A stretch of 64,000 bases of DNA from Lysobacteraceae bacterium (GCA_028866435.1 JAGWIC010000002.1:28623-92622); one strand, 5' to 3'; positions 26,716-37,479 are shown, numbered from the stretch's first letter. The notes: generated from the sequence alone by a model not told the origin. Numbers and translations are program-made.

Positions 26716-28986
26716 CTACTGCAGGGTCTGGCTGAGGATGCGCGGGGTCACGAAGATCAGCAGCTCCGCCTTGGTCTCGGTCCGGTTCGTGTTGCGGAAC
26801 AGGAAGCCGATACCCGGGATGTCGCCCAGTCCGGGCACCTTGGTCACCGTGTTCGACTTGTTGACCTCGTAGATGCCACCCAGCACCACCGTCTGGCCAT
26901 TGTCCACCAAGGCGGAGGTATTCACCTCGCGGGTATCGATGGTCGGCACCTGGCCGCTGCCGGGAACGGTCACGTAGCCGGCCAGCGCATCCTTCTTCAC
27001 GTTGATCGCGAGATAGACGCGGTTGTCGGCGGTGATGGTCGGTGTGACCTTCAGTTCGAGCACGGCATCCTTGAAGGCGACCGTGGCGGTGCCGCTGCCG
27101 GCCGCACCCGTGCCCGAGTTCTGGTAGGTGACGTAGCCGATCTCCTGGCCTTGACGGATCACCGCCTGCTGCTGGTTGGCGGTGATGACACGCGGACTGG
27201 AGATGACCTCGCTGCGACCTTCGGTCTGGCCGGCCGAAAGCTCCAGGTCCAGGGCGTAATTGGCACCGAGGATCGCGAGACCGACGCTGCTGGCGCCGGC
27301 ACTGGTGGCCGGGAGGTTTACGTTGAAGCCACCGGGCAGGGTGACGGAACCCGGGTAGGGGCGACTGCCCGCAGGATTCCCGTTGTCGTTCCAGGTCTGC
27401 ACGGCGTTGTTGTAGGTGACGTCGTTGTTGTGGATGCCGGTGGCGTAGCTCAGCGCCCCGCTGCCGGTCGGCCCGGCGGTGATGATGTTGCCCTTGTTGG
27501 TCTGGCTGCCGGAAACGCCCCACTTCACGCCCAGCTCGCGGGTGAAGTCGTCGGTCGCGACCACGATGCGCGACTCGATCAGCACCTGCTGCACCGGCTT
27601 GTCCAGCACCGCAATCAGCGCGCGCAACTGCTTGATCTTCTCGGGCGTGTCGTTGAGCAGCAAGGTATTGGTGCGTTCATCGTAGGAAACGCTGCCACGG
27701 GTCGAGAGGAAGCCGCGCTGGGTGTTTGCGCTGCCACCGCCGCCGCCGCCCTGTTTGGCGCCGCTGGTCAGCAGCGTCGCAATATCCTTCGCCTTGCCGT
27801 AGCTGATCGGAATATAGGCGGTGACCAGCTCGGCGGTATCCTGTGCCTTGAGCTTGGCCTCTGCCACGTCCTGTTCGTATTTGGCCAGCTCCTGCTGCGG
27901 CGCGACCCAGATCACGTTGCCGTTGCGGCGCTTGTCCAGGCCCTTCGCACGGAGGATCACGTCCAGCGCCTGATCCCATGGCACGTTGACCAGGCGCAGC
28001 GTGATGCTGCCGCCGACGCTGTCCGAAGCGACCAGGTTCAGGCCGGAAATGTCGGCAATCAGCTGCAGCGCCGAGCGTACCGGAATGTCCTGGAAGTTGA
28101 AGGTCACGCGCTTGCCGCTGTAGCTGGGCGCCTTGTCGGGCGCCACCAGGCCATCCGTCTTGGCCGCTGCCTTCTTCGGCGCGACCTCGACGACGTACTG
28201 GTTGGCGGACTGGTAGGACGAAGTCTCCACATCGCCGCGGACCGCGATTTCCATGCGCGCCCCGCCGCCCAGGCCGGCGCGGGTGACGATCGACTGCACC
28301 GGTGTGGCGAAGTCCGTGGTATCCAGGCGCTGGGCGAGATTGGCCGGGAGGTTGGCATGGTCGATGGTGACCAGCACCTTGTCTCCCTGATGGGTCATCT
28401 CGGCGTTGGCGCCGCTCCCGCTGAAGCTGACCAGCACACGGCCCTCGCCGTTCGGGCCACGCCGAAAATCGATGTTGGAGATCGTCGGACCCGCCGAGGA
28501 GGAGGGCAAGGCCTTCGTGGGGTCGATCGAGGCGGCCGTGGTCACCGACTGGTCGGCCTGGCCGTTGTTGACCACAAGCAGGAGGCTGTGGCCTTCAATC
28601 CGGGAGCGATAGCTCGATTCACGCATCAGCTCGACCACCACGCGGGTACGCCCGCCGGCCGACACCGCCGACACGCCGGAAGTCGAGCCCTTGCCGATGG
28701 CGAGGTGGCGCGGCGCCGCATTGACCGTGTTGGCAAAGTCCACCGCGATGCGCGGCGGATTGCCGGTGGTGAAGATGCTCGGCTGCGGCACCGGGCTGTC
28801 ACCGAAGTCCATCTTCAACTCGACGTTGCCACCGGGCAAGGCCTCATAGCTGATGTTCTTCAGCGTGGTGGTGGCTGCCATGGCCACGCCCGCCCAAGTC
28901 GTGCCTGCGAGCAGGATGCCCATCAAGATGTAACGGCTTGCATGGCGCATGACACGGCCCCGAAGGAGTTGAATTTGGTTGGTCAT
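26716..28986 (-). CDS. pilQ: Type IV pilus outer-membrane secretin PilQ
   Basis: The protein has 756 residues. A signal peptide (ILMGILLAGTTWAGVAMA) precedes two AMIN domains (about 45-135 and 175-270) that bind peptidoglycan. An STN/N0 domain follows (about 290-370, VTFNFQDIPVRSALQLIADI), then an N1 domain (TAYIPISYGKAKDIATLL) and the secretin beta-barrel (about 480-750) with the signature VPGLGDIPGIGFLF. PilQ multimers form the gate through which the pilus passes. It is the last gene of pilMNOPQ, 19 bp after pilP. An in-frame ATG at 28950 is an alternative start. Confidence 0.96.
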   Translation of the reverse strand: MTNQIQLLRGRVMRHASRYILMGILLAGTTWAGVAMAATTTLKNISYEALPGGNVELKMDFGDSPVPQPSIFTTGNPPRIAVDFANTVNAAPRHLAIGKGSTSGVSAVSAGGRTRVVVELMRESSYRSRIEGHSLLLVVNNGQADQSVTTAASIDPTKALPSSSAGPTISNIDFRRGPNGEGRVLVSFSGSGANAEMTHQGDKVLVTIDHANLPANLAQRLDTTDFATPVQSIVTRAGLGGGARMEIAVRGDVETSSYQSANQYVVEVAPKKAAAKTDGLVAPDKAPSYSGKRVTFNFQDIPVRSALQLIADISGLNLVASDSVGGSITLRLVNVPWDQALDVILRAKGLDKRRNGNVIWVAPQQELAKYEQDVAEAKLKAQDTAELVTAYIPISYGKAKDIATLLTSGAKQGGGGGGSANTQRGFLSTRGSVSYDERTNTLLLNDTPEKIKQLRALIAVLDKPVQQVLIESRIVVATDDFTRELGVKWGVSGSQTNKGNIITAGPTGSGALSYATGIHNNDVTYNNAVQTWNDNGNPAGSRPYPGSVTLPGGFNVNLPATSAGASSVGLAILGANYALDLELSAGQTEGRSEVISSPRVITANQQQAVIRQGQEIGYVTYQNSGTGAAGSGTATVAFKDAVLELKVTPTITADNRVYLAINVKKDALAGYVTVPGSGQVPTIDTREVNTSALVDNGQTVVLGGIYEVNKSNTVTKVPGLGDIPGIGFLFRNTNRTETKAELLIFVTPRILSQTLQ

Positions 28987-29005
28987 TGCATCTGCCCCTG
29001 TCTAC

Positions 29006-29548
29006 CTATTGCTCGCCGAGCGCGATGCTGGCGGGACGTTCCATCCAGCCACCATTGCCGTTGGGAACCAGCTCGACCAGGTCGACATGGTCTTCGCTGA
29101 TAGCGGTGATGCGCCCGTAGTTCTGACCCATGTACTCGTTGACATGGACACGATGAATCACCCCACCCGGATCCTTGATCAGGACTTCCATGTTCGCGCC
29201 GACGCCCACGGTGCCAACCATCTTGAGGCTGTCGAGCGCAAACATTTCCAGCGGCTCACGGGCGCGATTGGCATCGGGCCGCGGACCGCTGGCGGTAGTG
29301 TTGGTCTGCAGTTCAGCCGTGCTCGGGCTGAAGGGGTCGCGCAGGTTCTGGTCGTCGTACTTGAATGTCTCGAAGGTCTTGATCACCGGCAAGGGCTGGA
29401 TCGGCGCGCCTTTCTTGGCCTTCTCCTGGGCGACCCAATTGCGAAGATCCGACATGCCGCGTGTGCAACCGGCGAGCATCAGCGCCGTTGCGATCATCAG
29501 CAGCAGTCGCGCGGCATGCGCGGGCTTGGAGGCGGTGAACGTGCTCAT
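29006..29548 (-). CDS. pilP: Type IV pilus alignment lipoprotein PilP
   Basis: The protein has 180 residues. It is a lipoprotein with the lipobox LMLAGC. The linker contains LRDPFSPS, the conserved PilP motif, and the C-terminal beta-sandwich (LKMVGTVGVGANMEVLIKDP, VHVNEYMGQNYGRITAI) contacts the PilQ N0 domain. It links the PilNO inner-membrane dimer to the secretin. Its start overlaps the pilO stop by four bases. Confidence 0.95.
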   Translation of the reverse strand: MSTFTASKPAHAARLLLMIATALMLAGCTRGMSDLRNWVAQEKAKKGAPIQPLPVIKTFETFKYDDQNLRDPFSPSTAELQTNTTASGPRPDANRAREPLEMFALDSLKMVGTVGVGANMEVLIKDPGGVIHRVHVNEYMGQNYGRITAISEDHVDLVELVPNGNGGWMERPASIALGEQ

Positions 29549-30201
29549 CGTTTTGCCCCCGCCGTCTTCTTTTTCATCTGCGCAGCGCTTTCCTCGTCAT
29601 CAAGATAACGGTATGTCTTGACCGTGCCTTGCAGCACGAGCTGTCCGCCGGACGCCTCGCCGGCCTTGCCGGGCGTCTTCGGCGTCAGCGAGACATCATG
29701 CAGGGTGAGGATGACCACCCGCGGGAGGGACGCCACGCCGCTGATGAAGGCGCCGAACTGGTGATAGGTGCCGGTCATCCGCAAGGTGATCGGCTTCTCC
29801 GCATAAAAGTCTTTCGGCGTTTCCGGCCCCGGCTGGAACAAGTCGGTCTCGATTCCGGCCGCCTGCGCGGTTTGCGAGATATCGACCAGCAGCTCGGGCA
29901 TCTCGGTCTTGCTGGGCAGCTGGCGCAGCAGCTGGCGCAGCATGTCCTGCATCTCATCGAGTTGCTGCTGCAAGGCCTCGAGATTGACCGATTTGGCCTG
30001 CTTCTGCGCAAACTCCTTCTTGAGCGCGTCTTCCTTGCGGGCCAGGGAGCCCAGCGTGTCCTGCTGGCCGCTGATGAAGAAGTACCATCCGGCAAGCAGG
30101 ACGAAGGCGCACAGCAGCCCCGTGAAAAACATCTTCACCGGCTGCGGCCAGCCGCCGACATTGTTCCGGTCAAGGTTTTGCAGATCGCTGAGGAAACTCA
30201 T
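29545..30201 (-). CDS. pilO: Type IV pilus alignment protein PilO
   Basis: The protein has 218 residues. It has one N-terminal transmembrane helix (VKMFFTGLLCAFVLLAGWYF), a coiled-coil (KEDALKKEFAQKQAKSVNLE and LQQQLDEMQDMLRQLLRQLP), and a ferredoxin-like C-terminal fold (LRMTGTYHQFGAFISGVASL). It dimerises with PilN. The ATG at 30201 overlaps the pilN stop by four bases and begins MSFLSDLQNLDRNN, the family start; the upstream open frame lies inside pilN and is not used. Confidence 0.95.
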   Translation of the reverse strand: MSFLSDLQNLDRNNVGGWPQPVKMFFTGLLCAFVLLAGWYFFISGQQDTLGSLARKEDALKKEFAQKQAKSVNLEALQQQLDEMQDMLRQLLRQLPSKTEMPELLVDISQTAQAAGIETDLFQPGPETPKDFYAEKPITLRMTGTYHQFGAFISGVASLPRVVILTLHDVSLTPKTPGKAGEASGGQLVLQGTVKTYRYLDDEESAAQMKKKTAGAKR

Positions 30202-30949
30202 GACTTGGCCCCTCCCTTGGCCGCTGGCGCATTCGCTGCGGCAGCGCCGGACCCGGCCGGTGCCGCTGGCGCGGCCTTGTTCGGAGACGTGGTTTTCGTC
30301 GGCTTGGCCACCGTCCCCGGATGCGCCGGAGCCGCGGCGGCGGGAGACGCGCTGGAACCGGTGCCAGCCGGCTCCACCGGGGTCTTCTGCGCGTCGGCAT
30401 CCTCCGCCTTCGGCCGACTCAAGGTCACGTTCAGGCCAAATGAGTAGGGCATGCGCGTGGAGTTGTGGGTATTTTCGGTCTTGGTCAGGTCGGCATGCCC
30501 CATCCAGGGCGAAGCCTCGATGTTGCGCATGTATTCGGCCACGCTCGCGTTGGATTGCGCCACCCCGTCGAGCGTCATCGCCTGCCCGGTCTGCTTCATG
30601 GCGGTCAGGCGCGCGCTGGACGGGATGGTTTTGACCAGCTCGTCGAACAGGTGGACCATTTGCGAGCGGTCCGCCTGCAGTTGCTCGATGATCTGCTTCC
30701 TGGCGAGCAGGTGCTCGCGCACCTGTTCCAGATCCTTGATCTTGGCGATGCGGACATCGAGCTGCTTGATCTCGGTCTGCAGGTAGGTATTGCGGTCGTT
30801 CTGGTTGGCGATGCGCTGGTCCATCCAGAAGCTCCACAGCAACAGCAGGGCAACCGCCGCCACGAACGCTGCGGCCAGCTGCATGTAGAACTCGCGCTCT
30901 CGCTGTTTGCGCCGCTCGGCGCGCCAGGGGAGTAGGTTGACGTGTGCCA

Positions 30950-30950
<1 letters not shown>
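30198..30950 (-). CDS. pilN: Type IV pilus alignment protein PilN
   Basis: The protein has 250 residues. The cytoplasmic N-terminus MAHVNLLPWRAERRK carries the INLLPWR-type motif that docks into PilM. A TM helix (AAAFVAAVALLLLWSFW) precedes a coiled-coil and a ferredoxin-like domain. The last 75 residues are an Ala/Pro/Thr-rich tail (PAGTGSSASPAAAAPAHPGT), which makes it longer than the roughly 180-200 residues of well-studied PilN proteins. Its start shares one base with the pilM stop. Confidence 0.95.
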
Positions 30951-32096
<1,146 letters not shown>

Positions 32097-32215
32097 CGGT
32101 CTACGACAACTTTCTCAAGTAATTGGCGTGATGTCTACCACAATTGCAGCACGGAACCGCCTGGCGCAACCCTTGCTTGTGCCGGCCGGACCCGGGCAAC
32201 AGATGCTGCGCCATC

Positions 32216-32221
32216 TATACT
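32216..32221 (+). promoter_or_regulatory. -10 element of mrcA
   Basis: TATACT (5 of 6) lies 38 bp before the mrcA ATG. The matching -35 region is poor, so strength or activator dependence is open. Confidence 0.45.
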
Positions 32222-32259
32222 GCCCCATGTTTTGACTCAGGTCTCGCTATCCTCACACC

Positions 32260-34788
32260 ATGCAAATTTTCAAGCGTTTGTTGCGCTGGGCACTCATCCT
32301 GGCCTTTTCCGGCTTCCTTCTGGCCGTGGTTGCGACGGGTGTGGCGTATTGGCTGATCGCGCCAAGACTGCCCTCGGTGGCGGTGCTGAAGGACTACCAC
32401 ATGCAGGTGCCGTTGCGCGTATTGAGCGCCGACGGCAAGTTGATCGCCAGTTTTGGCGAGACCCGACGCATCCCCGTCGCCATCGCCGACGTGCCGGACC
32501 GCCTGAAGCACGCCGTGCTGTCGGCCGAGGACGACGACTTCTACCACCATCCGGGGGTGGACTGGCATGGCATCGTCCGCGCGGTCTGGCACGTCATCAT
32601 CACCGGCGGCGACAAGGGGCCCGGTGGCTCGACGATCACCCAGCAGGTCGCCCGCAACTTTTTCCTCAGCCCGGAAAAGCTCTACTCGCGCAAGTTGACC
32701 GAGATATTCATCGCCCTGCGCATCGAGCACGAGCTCACCAAGGACCAGATTCTCGAGCTGTACCTGAACAAGATGTTCCTCGGGCATCGTTCCTACGGGG
32801 TGGCGGCGGCGGCGGAGTATTACTACGGCAAGACGCTGGACCAGCTGACCGTGGCCGAATGCGCGATGATCGCCTCGACCTTCCAGTTGCCTTCGGCGGT
32901 CAACCCGATCAACAACCCCAAACGCGGCATCGCGCGGCGCAACTGGGTGCTTGGCGAAATGCTGCGGCACCGCTACATCACGAAGGCGGTTTACGAACAG
33001 GCCATCGCCGAACCGAACCACGCCTATGCGCATGAACAACCGATCCAGGTCGAGGCACCCTACCTGGCCGAAATGGTGCGCCGCCAGGTGCTCGATCGCC
33101 TCGGCAACGATGCCCTGACCGAGGGTTATGTGGTCAAGACCACGGTGCAAAGCCGCCTGCAGCAAAGCGCCGTCGAAGCGGTGCACGACGGCTTGATAGC
33201 CTATGACCACCGCCACGGCTGGCGCGGCCCCGAGGCGCACCAGGACCTGGCCGCCAATGCCGGCACCGGCGACTACGACCGGGCATTGGCCAATTACAAC
33301 AGCGTGTCGGGCCTGCAACCGGGCCTGGTGACCGCCAGCAACGCCACCCAGGCGACGGTCTATCTGCAGGACCATCAGGCCATCACCCTGGACCTGCCGG
33401 CCATGAGCTGGGCGCGCCCGCACATCAATGACGACCGCGTCGGCGCCGCTCCCACCCGCGTCGATGGCGTGCTCAAGCGCGGCGACATCATTCGCGTAAG
33501 CCAGGACGGCCAGGGCCGGTGGGCGCTCGCCCAGATACCCAAGGCGCAGGCCGGGCTTGTCTCGCTCAACCCGGAGGACGGCGCGATCGTGGCGCTGGTC
33601 GGCGGATTCAACTTCGGCCGCAGCAAGTTCAATCGTGCCGTCATGGCGGCGCGCCAGCCGGGTTCGAGCTTCAAGCCCTACCTGTACTCGGCCGCCTTTG
33701 AACGCGGCTTTACCCCGGCCTCGATCATCAACGACGCGCCGCTGGCCCTGCCCGACCCATCCCGTCCCAACGGGATCTGGACGCCATCCAACGACGACGA
33801 CAAGTTCGCCGGCCCCATGCGCCTGCGCGAAGCCCTGGTGCAGTCGAAGAACCTGGTGTCGGTGCGCCTGCTGGATGCGGTGGGCATTAATTACGTACGC
33901 CAATACGCCACCCGCTTCGGCTTCTCGCTGGACGCCATCCCCGACAATCTGACGATGGCGCTGGGAACGGCCTCGGTGTCGCCGATGAGCATGGCGCGCG
34001 GCTACGCGGTATTCGCCAACGGCGGCTATCTGGTCACGCCGTACTTCATCAGTGAGATCGACGATCGCAACGGCAAGCCCGTCTACCTGGCCAATCCCGC
34101 GCGGGCGTGCCGCAACTGCCAGGAACGGCTGCTCGATACCAGCCCGCCCGGCCCGCCGCCGGCGATGAACAAGACCCCCGCCAACAGCGTGGCCACCGCC
34201 GGCACCGCGCCGGCCCCGGCCCGGCCAAGCAGCGTGGATGGCGTGGGTGAGGCGGTATTGCCGGCCGACGTGCACGGCCAGTCGGCGCAGCCGCCCGTAC
34301 TCGCTCCGCGCGTCATCGGGCCGCGCAACGACTACCTCATCACCTCGCTGATGAAGGACGTGATCCTGCGTGGCACCGGTGCCGCCGCCCGCGCGCTGAA
34401 CCGCCCCGACCTCGCCGGCAAGACCGGCTCCACCAACGATCATCGAGACGCATGGTTTGCCGGGTTCAACGGCGACCTGTCCACCGCGGTGTGGGTGGGC
34501 TTCGACGACTACAGCTCGCTCGGCCGCGGCGAGTTCGGCGCCAGGGCGGCGCTGCCGATCTGGATGAGCTACATGGGGGCCGCGCTCAAGGGCACGCCGC
34601 CGAGTTCGTTGCCGATGCCGCCGGGAATCGGTACGGTATGGATCAACCGCGACAGCGGCCTGCCCACCTCGGCGGACGACCCGAACGGGATGAACGAGAT
34701 ATTCAAGGTGGAAGACATCGACCGGCTGCGCAGCGAGGCAGCCCAAAAGAAGGAGCAGGATCAGCAGCACGCCTACGACATCTTCTGA
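32260..34788 (+). CDS. mrcA: Class A penicillin-binding protein 1A
   Basis: The protein has 842 residues. One N-terminal TM helix (ILAFSGFLLAVVATGVAYWL) anchors it. The GT51 glycosyltransferase domain shows AEDDDFYHHPGVDWHGIVRA with the catalytic Glu near residue 89, and GGSTITQQVARNFFL. An OB-like region separates it from the transpeptidase domain, with SxxK in QPGSSFKPY (near 468), SxN in VQSKNLVS and KTG in AGKTGSTNDH (near 721). It polymerises and cross-links peptidoglycan in the periplasm. The mrcA/pilM divergent pair is conserved in many gammaproteobacteria. A Pro/Ala-rich insert lies between SxN and KTG. Confidence 0.96.
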   Translation: MQIFKRLLRWALILAFSGFLLAVVATGVAYWLIAPRLPSVAVLKDYHMQVPLRVLSADGKLIASFGETRRIPVAIADVPDRLKHAVLSAEDDDFYHHPGVDWHGIVRAVWHVIITGGDKGPGGSTITQQVARNFFLSPEKLYSRKLTEIFIALRIEHELTKDQILELYLNKMFLGHRSYGVAAAAEYYYGKTLDQLTVAECAMIASTFQLPSAVNPINNPKRGIARRNWVLGEMLRHRYITKAVYEQAIAEPNHAYAHEQPIQVEAPYLAEMVRRQVLDRLGNDALTEGYVVKTTVQSRLQQSAVEAVHDGLIAYDHRHGWRGPEAHQDLAANAGTGDYDRALANYNSVSGLQPGLVTASNATQATVYLQDHQAITLDLPAMSWARPHINDDRVGAAPTRVDGVLKRGDIIRVSQDGQGRWALAQIPKAQAGLVSLNPEDGAIVALVGGFNFGRSKFNRAVMAARQPGSSFKPYLYSAAFERGFTPASIINDAPLALPDPSRPNGIWTPSNDDDKFAGPMRLREALVQSKNLVSVRLLDAVGINYVRQYATRFGFSLDAIPDNLTMALGTASVSPMSMARGYAVFANGGYLVTPYFISEIDDRNGKPVYLANPARACRNCQERLLDTSPPGPPPAMNKTPANSVATAGTAPAPARPSSVDGVGEAVLPADVHGQSAQPPVLAPRVIGPRNDYLITSLMKDVILRGTGAAARALNRPDLAGKTGSTNDHRDAWFAGFNGDLSTAVWVGFDDYSSLGRGEFGARAALPIWMSYMGAALKGTPPSSLPMPPGIGTVWINRDSGLPTSADDPNGMNEIFKVEDIDRLRSEAAQKKEQDQQHAYDIF

Positions 34789-34854
34789 ACGAAAGGGGCG
34801 TCCAGGTAACCGGGGCCACCCCTGTTGCCGCCCACCATCGAGGAGGAACGCACC

Positions 34855-35526
34855 ATGTCCCGAGGCGAACACCACCGCATCCATGCGCACGACCGCCTGC
34901 AACGCAACAGGCTGCTGATTGCCCAGGAGGCCGCCCGCCTGATGAGCGAGCAGGGCATCCGTGACTTTCATCATGCCAAGCTCAAGGCGGCGGAGCGGCT
35001 CGGCATCCTCGATGCACAGGCGCTGCCGCGCAACCTGGAAATCGAACGGGCGCTGCGCGAGCATCAACGACTGTTTCAAGCCGATAGCCAGCCGCAGCTG
35101 CTGCTACGGCGTCGCACGGCAGCGGTCGAGGCGATGCGGTTTCTCGCGCAGTTCGAGCCGCGGCTGGTCGGTGCCGTGCTGGAAGGCACGGCCGACGCCC
35201 ACTCCGCGGTTTGCCTGCACGTGTTCAGCGATGATGCCGATGCCGTCGAACGCTACCTGAGCGAACACGGGGTGCCGGTCGAAGGCCAGGTCCGGCGCCT
35301 GCGCTACAGTCGCAGCGAGCAACCCGAATACCCGGTGCTTCTCTTTGCCGCGGACGAGCTCCCGTTCGACCTTACCGTGCTGCCCCGGAACGCCCTGCGC
35401 CGGCCTCCGCTGGACCGCACCGATGATCGCCCGATGCGCCGGGCATCCCTCGTCCAGGTGGAGATGATGCTGAGCGAGGCATTCGGGGACGCCGTGCAGC
35501 GGCGAACAGGGGCGGCGCGGCGCTGA
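34855..35526 (+). CDS. Conserved hypothetical protein, possible nucleotidyltransferase-like fold
   Basis: The protein has 223 residues with no signal peptide or membrane helix. The N-terminal third is charged helix (RLLIAQEAARLMSEQGIRDF and AKLKAAERLGILDAQALPRN). The middle (AMRFLAQFEPRLVGAVLEGT, VCLHVFSDDADAVERYLSEH) looks like a small alpha/beta nucleotidyltransferase-type domain. The classic Gly-Ser and Asp-x-Asp residues are not clear, so activity is doubtful. GAGGAGGAA five bases before the ATG at 34855 fixes the start over one ten codons upstream. It follows mrcA after 66 bp and ends at a strong bidirectional terminator. Function is not recognised. Confidence 0.75.
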   Translation: MSRGEHHRIHAHDRLQRNRLLIAQEAARLMSEQGIRDFHHAKLKAAERLGILDAQALPRNLEIERALREHQRLFQADSQPQLLLRRRTAAVEAMRFLAQFEPRLVGAVLEGTADAHSAVCLHVFSDDADAVERYLSEHGVPVEGQVRRLRYSRSEQPEYPVLLFAADELPFDLTVLPRNALRRPPLDRTDDRPMRRASLVQVEMMLSEAFGDAVQRRTGAARR

Positions 35527-35553
35527 ATCTTCCCTGTCAGCGCCTCCTCCGGC

Positions 35554-35587
35554 AAAAAAAGCCCCGACCGGAGTCGGGGCTTTTTTT
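35554..35587. terminator. Bidirectional rho-independent terminator
   Basis: AAAAAAAGCCCCGAC (35554-35568) and GTCGGGGCTTTTTTT (35573-35587) form a perfect 15-bp inverted repeat around the loop CGGA. T-runs occur on both strands, serving the hypothetical gene on the plus strand and gltA on the minus strand. Confidence 0.93.
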
Positions 35588-35616
35588 CAGCTGCGCGCCA
35601 CGCCGTAGCGCCGGTT

Positions 35617-36912
35617 TCAGCGCTTGCCGGCTGCCACGTAGTCACGCTCGGCGGCGCCGGTGTAGATCTGCCGCGGACGGCCGATCCGTGATCCCGGCGT
35701 TTCATGCTGCTCGATCCAGTGCGCGATCCAGCCCGAGGTACGGGCGATCGCGAACATCACCGTGAACATCTCGGTGGGAATACCCAGCGCCTTGTAGATG
35801 ATGCCCGAGTAGAAATCGACATTCGGGTACAGCTTGCGCTCGACGAAGTAGTCGTCCTTCAGCGCCGCCTCTTCCAGCTTCATCGCCACTTCCAGCAGCG
35901 GGTCGTTGACGCCGAGCTCGGCCAGCACCTTGTGGCACATCTCGCGGATGATCTTGGCGCGCGGGTCGAAGTTCTTGTACACGCGATGGCCGAAACCCAT
36001 CAGCCGGAAGCTGTCGTTCTTGTCCTTGGCGCGCAGGATCGCCGACTCGACATTGTCCGGCGTGCCGATCTCCTCCAACTGCTTCAGCACCGCCTCGTTG
36101 GCGCCGCCATGCGCGGGACCCCACAACGCGGTAATGCCGGCGGCGATCGACGCGTAGGGATTGGCCCCGGTCGAGCCGACCAGGCGCACGGTCGAGGTGG
36201 AGGCGTTCTGCTCGTGGTCGGCGTGCAGGATGAACAGCAGGTCCAGCGCCTTGGCAGCCACCGGATTCATCTCCAGTGGCTCGCTCGGCACCTCGAACAT
36301 CATGTGCAGGAAGCGGTTGACGTATTCGAGGTTGTTGCGCGGGTAGCGCAGCGGCCAGCCCACCGAGTAGCGATAGCAGGCGGCGGCGATGGTCGGCATC
36401 TTGGCGATCAGGCGGATCGCGGAAAGCTTGCGGTCGGCCGGGTCGTCCACGCTCAGGTGGTCGTGATAGAAGGCGGACAGCGAGGCCACGGCGGCGGCCA
36501 GCATGGCCATCGGGTGCGCGTCGTGATGGAAGCCCTGGAAGAAGTTCTTCTGCGACTCGTGCATCATCGTGTGATGGGTGATGTCATGCTCGAAGCTGGC
36601 GAACTGCTTCTGGTCAGGCAGCTCGCCATTGAGCAGCAGGTAGGACACCTCGAGAAAGTTCGACTTCTCCGCCAATTGCTCGATCGGGTAGCCGCGATAC
36701 AGCAGCACGCCCTTGTCGCCGTCGATGTAGGTGATCGCGCTCTTGGTGCTCGCCGTGCCGCCAAAGCCCGGATCGAACGTGTACAGGCCGGTATCCTTGT
36801 ACAGGTTGCCGATGTCGATGCACGAAGGCCCCAGGGTGCCGCTGACCAGTGGCAGTTCGCTACTGCGTTTGCTCGACTCGTCCACCAGTTTGACGATCTT
36901 GGAATCAGACAC
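35617..36912 (-). CDS. gltA: Citrate synthase (type II, GltA)
   Basis: The protein has 431 residues, matching the hexameric NADH-regulated bacterial enzyme. The active-site segments are [30 protein letters not shown] with the catalytic His, and the substrate-binding RTSGWIAHW. It condenses oxaloacetate with acetyl-CoA to feed the TCA cycle. The start is GTG at 36912, preceded by a perfect AAGGAGGT Shine-Dalgarno sequence; the frame stays open 67 codons further up but that part is the mRNA leader. The leader holds a stem-loop at 36941-36972 and a palindrome at 37023-37036. It stands alone between two terminators. Confidence 0.97.
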   Translation of the reverse strand: MSDSKIVKLVDESSKRSSELPLVSGTLGPSCIDIGNLYKDTGLYTFDPGFGGTASTKSAITYIDGDKGVLLYRGYPIEQLAEKSNFLEVSYLLLNGELPDQKQFASFEHDITHHTMMHESQKNFFQGFHHDAHPMAMLAAAVASLSAFYHDHLSVDDPADRKLSAIRLIAKMPTIAAACYRYSVGWPLRYPRNNLEYVNRFLHMMFEVPSEPLEMNPVAAKALDLLFILHADHEQNASTSTVRLVGSTGANPYASIAAGITALWGPAHGGANEAVLKQLEEIGTPDNVESAILRAKDKNDSFRLMGFGHRVYKNFDPRAKIIREMCHKVLAELGVNDPLLEVAMKLEEAALKDDYFVERKLYPNVDFYSGIIYKALGIPTEMFTVMFAIARTSGWIAHWIEQHETPGSRIGRPRQIYTGAAERDYVAAGKR

Positions 36913-36940
36913 GGAAACCTCCTTGCATTGTGGGTCACCA

Positions 36941-36972
36941 CCGGCTGCCCGTACCAAAGTGGAGGCAGCCGG
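36941..36972 (-). promoter_or_regulatory. Stem-loop in the gltA leader
   Basis: CCGGCTGCC (36941-36949) and GGCAGCCGG (36964-36972) make a perfect 9-bp stem with a 14-nt loop. It lies about 17 bases upstream of the Shine-Dalgarno sequence (36917-36924) on the gltA mRNA. It could affect translation or mRNA stability; a role is inferred from placement. Confidence 0.4.
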
Positions 36973-37022
36973 CGAGGGATTTGCGTTGAATTCGTGCATC
37001 GGAACACGCATGCGATGCAACG

Positions 37023-37036
37023 GGCGCCATGGCGCC
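37023..37036. repeat. 14-bp perfect palindrome upstream of gltA
   Basis: GGCGCCATGGCGCC is fully self-complementary. It lies 13 bp downstream, on the minus strand, of a GATAAT -10-like hexamer (37049-37054), so it would be near the transcription start. It could be an operator. Confidence 0.35.
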
Positions 37037-37104
37037 GGTGCGCCGCCCATTATCGCACAAGGTCCACCCGGCATTCGATGGCGAATGGTCGAAGGGCGGA
37101 CGCG

Positions 37105-37140
37105 AAAAGGCACGGGGCGAGCATGCGCTCGCCCCGTGCC
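37105..37140 (-). terminator. Terminator of rpmE2
   Basis: A 14-bp stem GGCACGGGGCGAGC (37109-37122) / GCTCGCCCCGTGCC (37127-37140) with loop ATGC is followed on the minus strand by TTTT (37105-37108). It lies 50 bp past the rpmE2 stop. Confidence 0.8.
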
Positions 37141-37190
37141 TGGAATTTCAGTCCCGACCTCGCCATTGCGAGCAATGGCGACCCGGCGGA

Positions 37191-37445
37191 TTACTCTTTG
37201 ACCGAGCCGGCGTAGCGGCGGCGGAACTTGTCGACGCGACCACCGACGTCGAGCGTCTTCTGCTTGCCGGTGTAGAAAGGGTGCGAGTGGCTGGAGATAT
37301 CCACCTTGATCAGCGGGTACTCATTGCCGTCTTCCCATTTGACGGTTTCCTTGCTGGACATGGTCGACTTGGTCAGGAACGCGAAGTCGGACGACAGGTC
37401 CTGGAACACCACCTGTTTGTAGTTCGGATGGATATCGGGCTTCAT
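37191..37445 (-). CDS. rpmE2: Ribosomal protein L31, type B
   Basis: The protein has 84 residues. It begins [20 protein letters not shown] and contains [24 protein letters not shown] sequence (I-K-V-D here), the L31 signature. It lacks the Cys residues of the zinc-binding type A form, so it belongs to the zinc-independent type B paralogues. These often replace the type A form when zinc is scarce, and many are repressed by Zur; I see no clear Zur box here. The ATG at 37445 is chosen by family length. Confidence 0.95.
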   Translation of the reverse strand: MKPDIHPNYKQVVFQDLSSDFAFLTKSTMSSKETVKWEDGNEYPLIKVDISSHSHPFYTGKQKTLDVGGRVDKFRRRYAGSVKE

Positions 37446-37479
37446 GGCAAACTCTGAAAGCGGCGGTGAAAAGAGCGGC

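Noticed and set aside
26494..29100. An 868-codon plus-strand open frame opposite pilQ
   Set aside because: Shadow of pilQ; it also runs through the rho-independent terminators, and there is no ribosome-binding site.
32215..35079. A 954-codon minus-strand open frame opposite mrcA
   Set aside because: The product has no domain and an odd composition rich in His, Arg and Gly. It lies exactly opposite an unmistakable PBP1A gene, and long antisense frames are common in DNA of this GC content.
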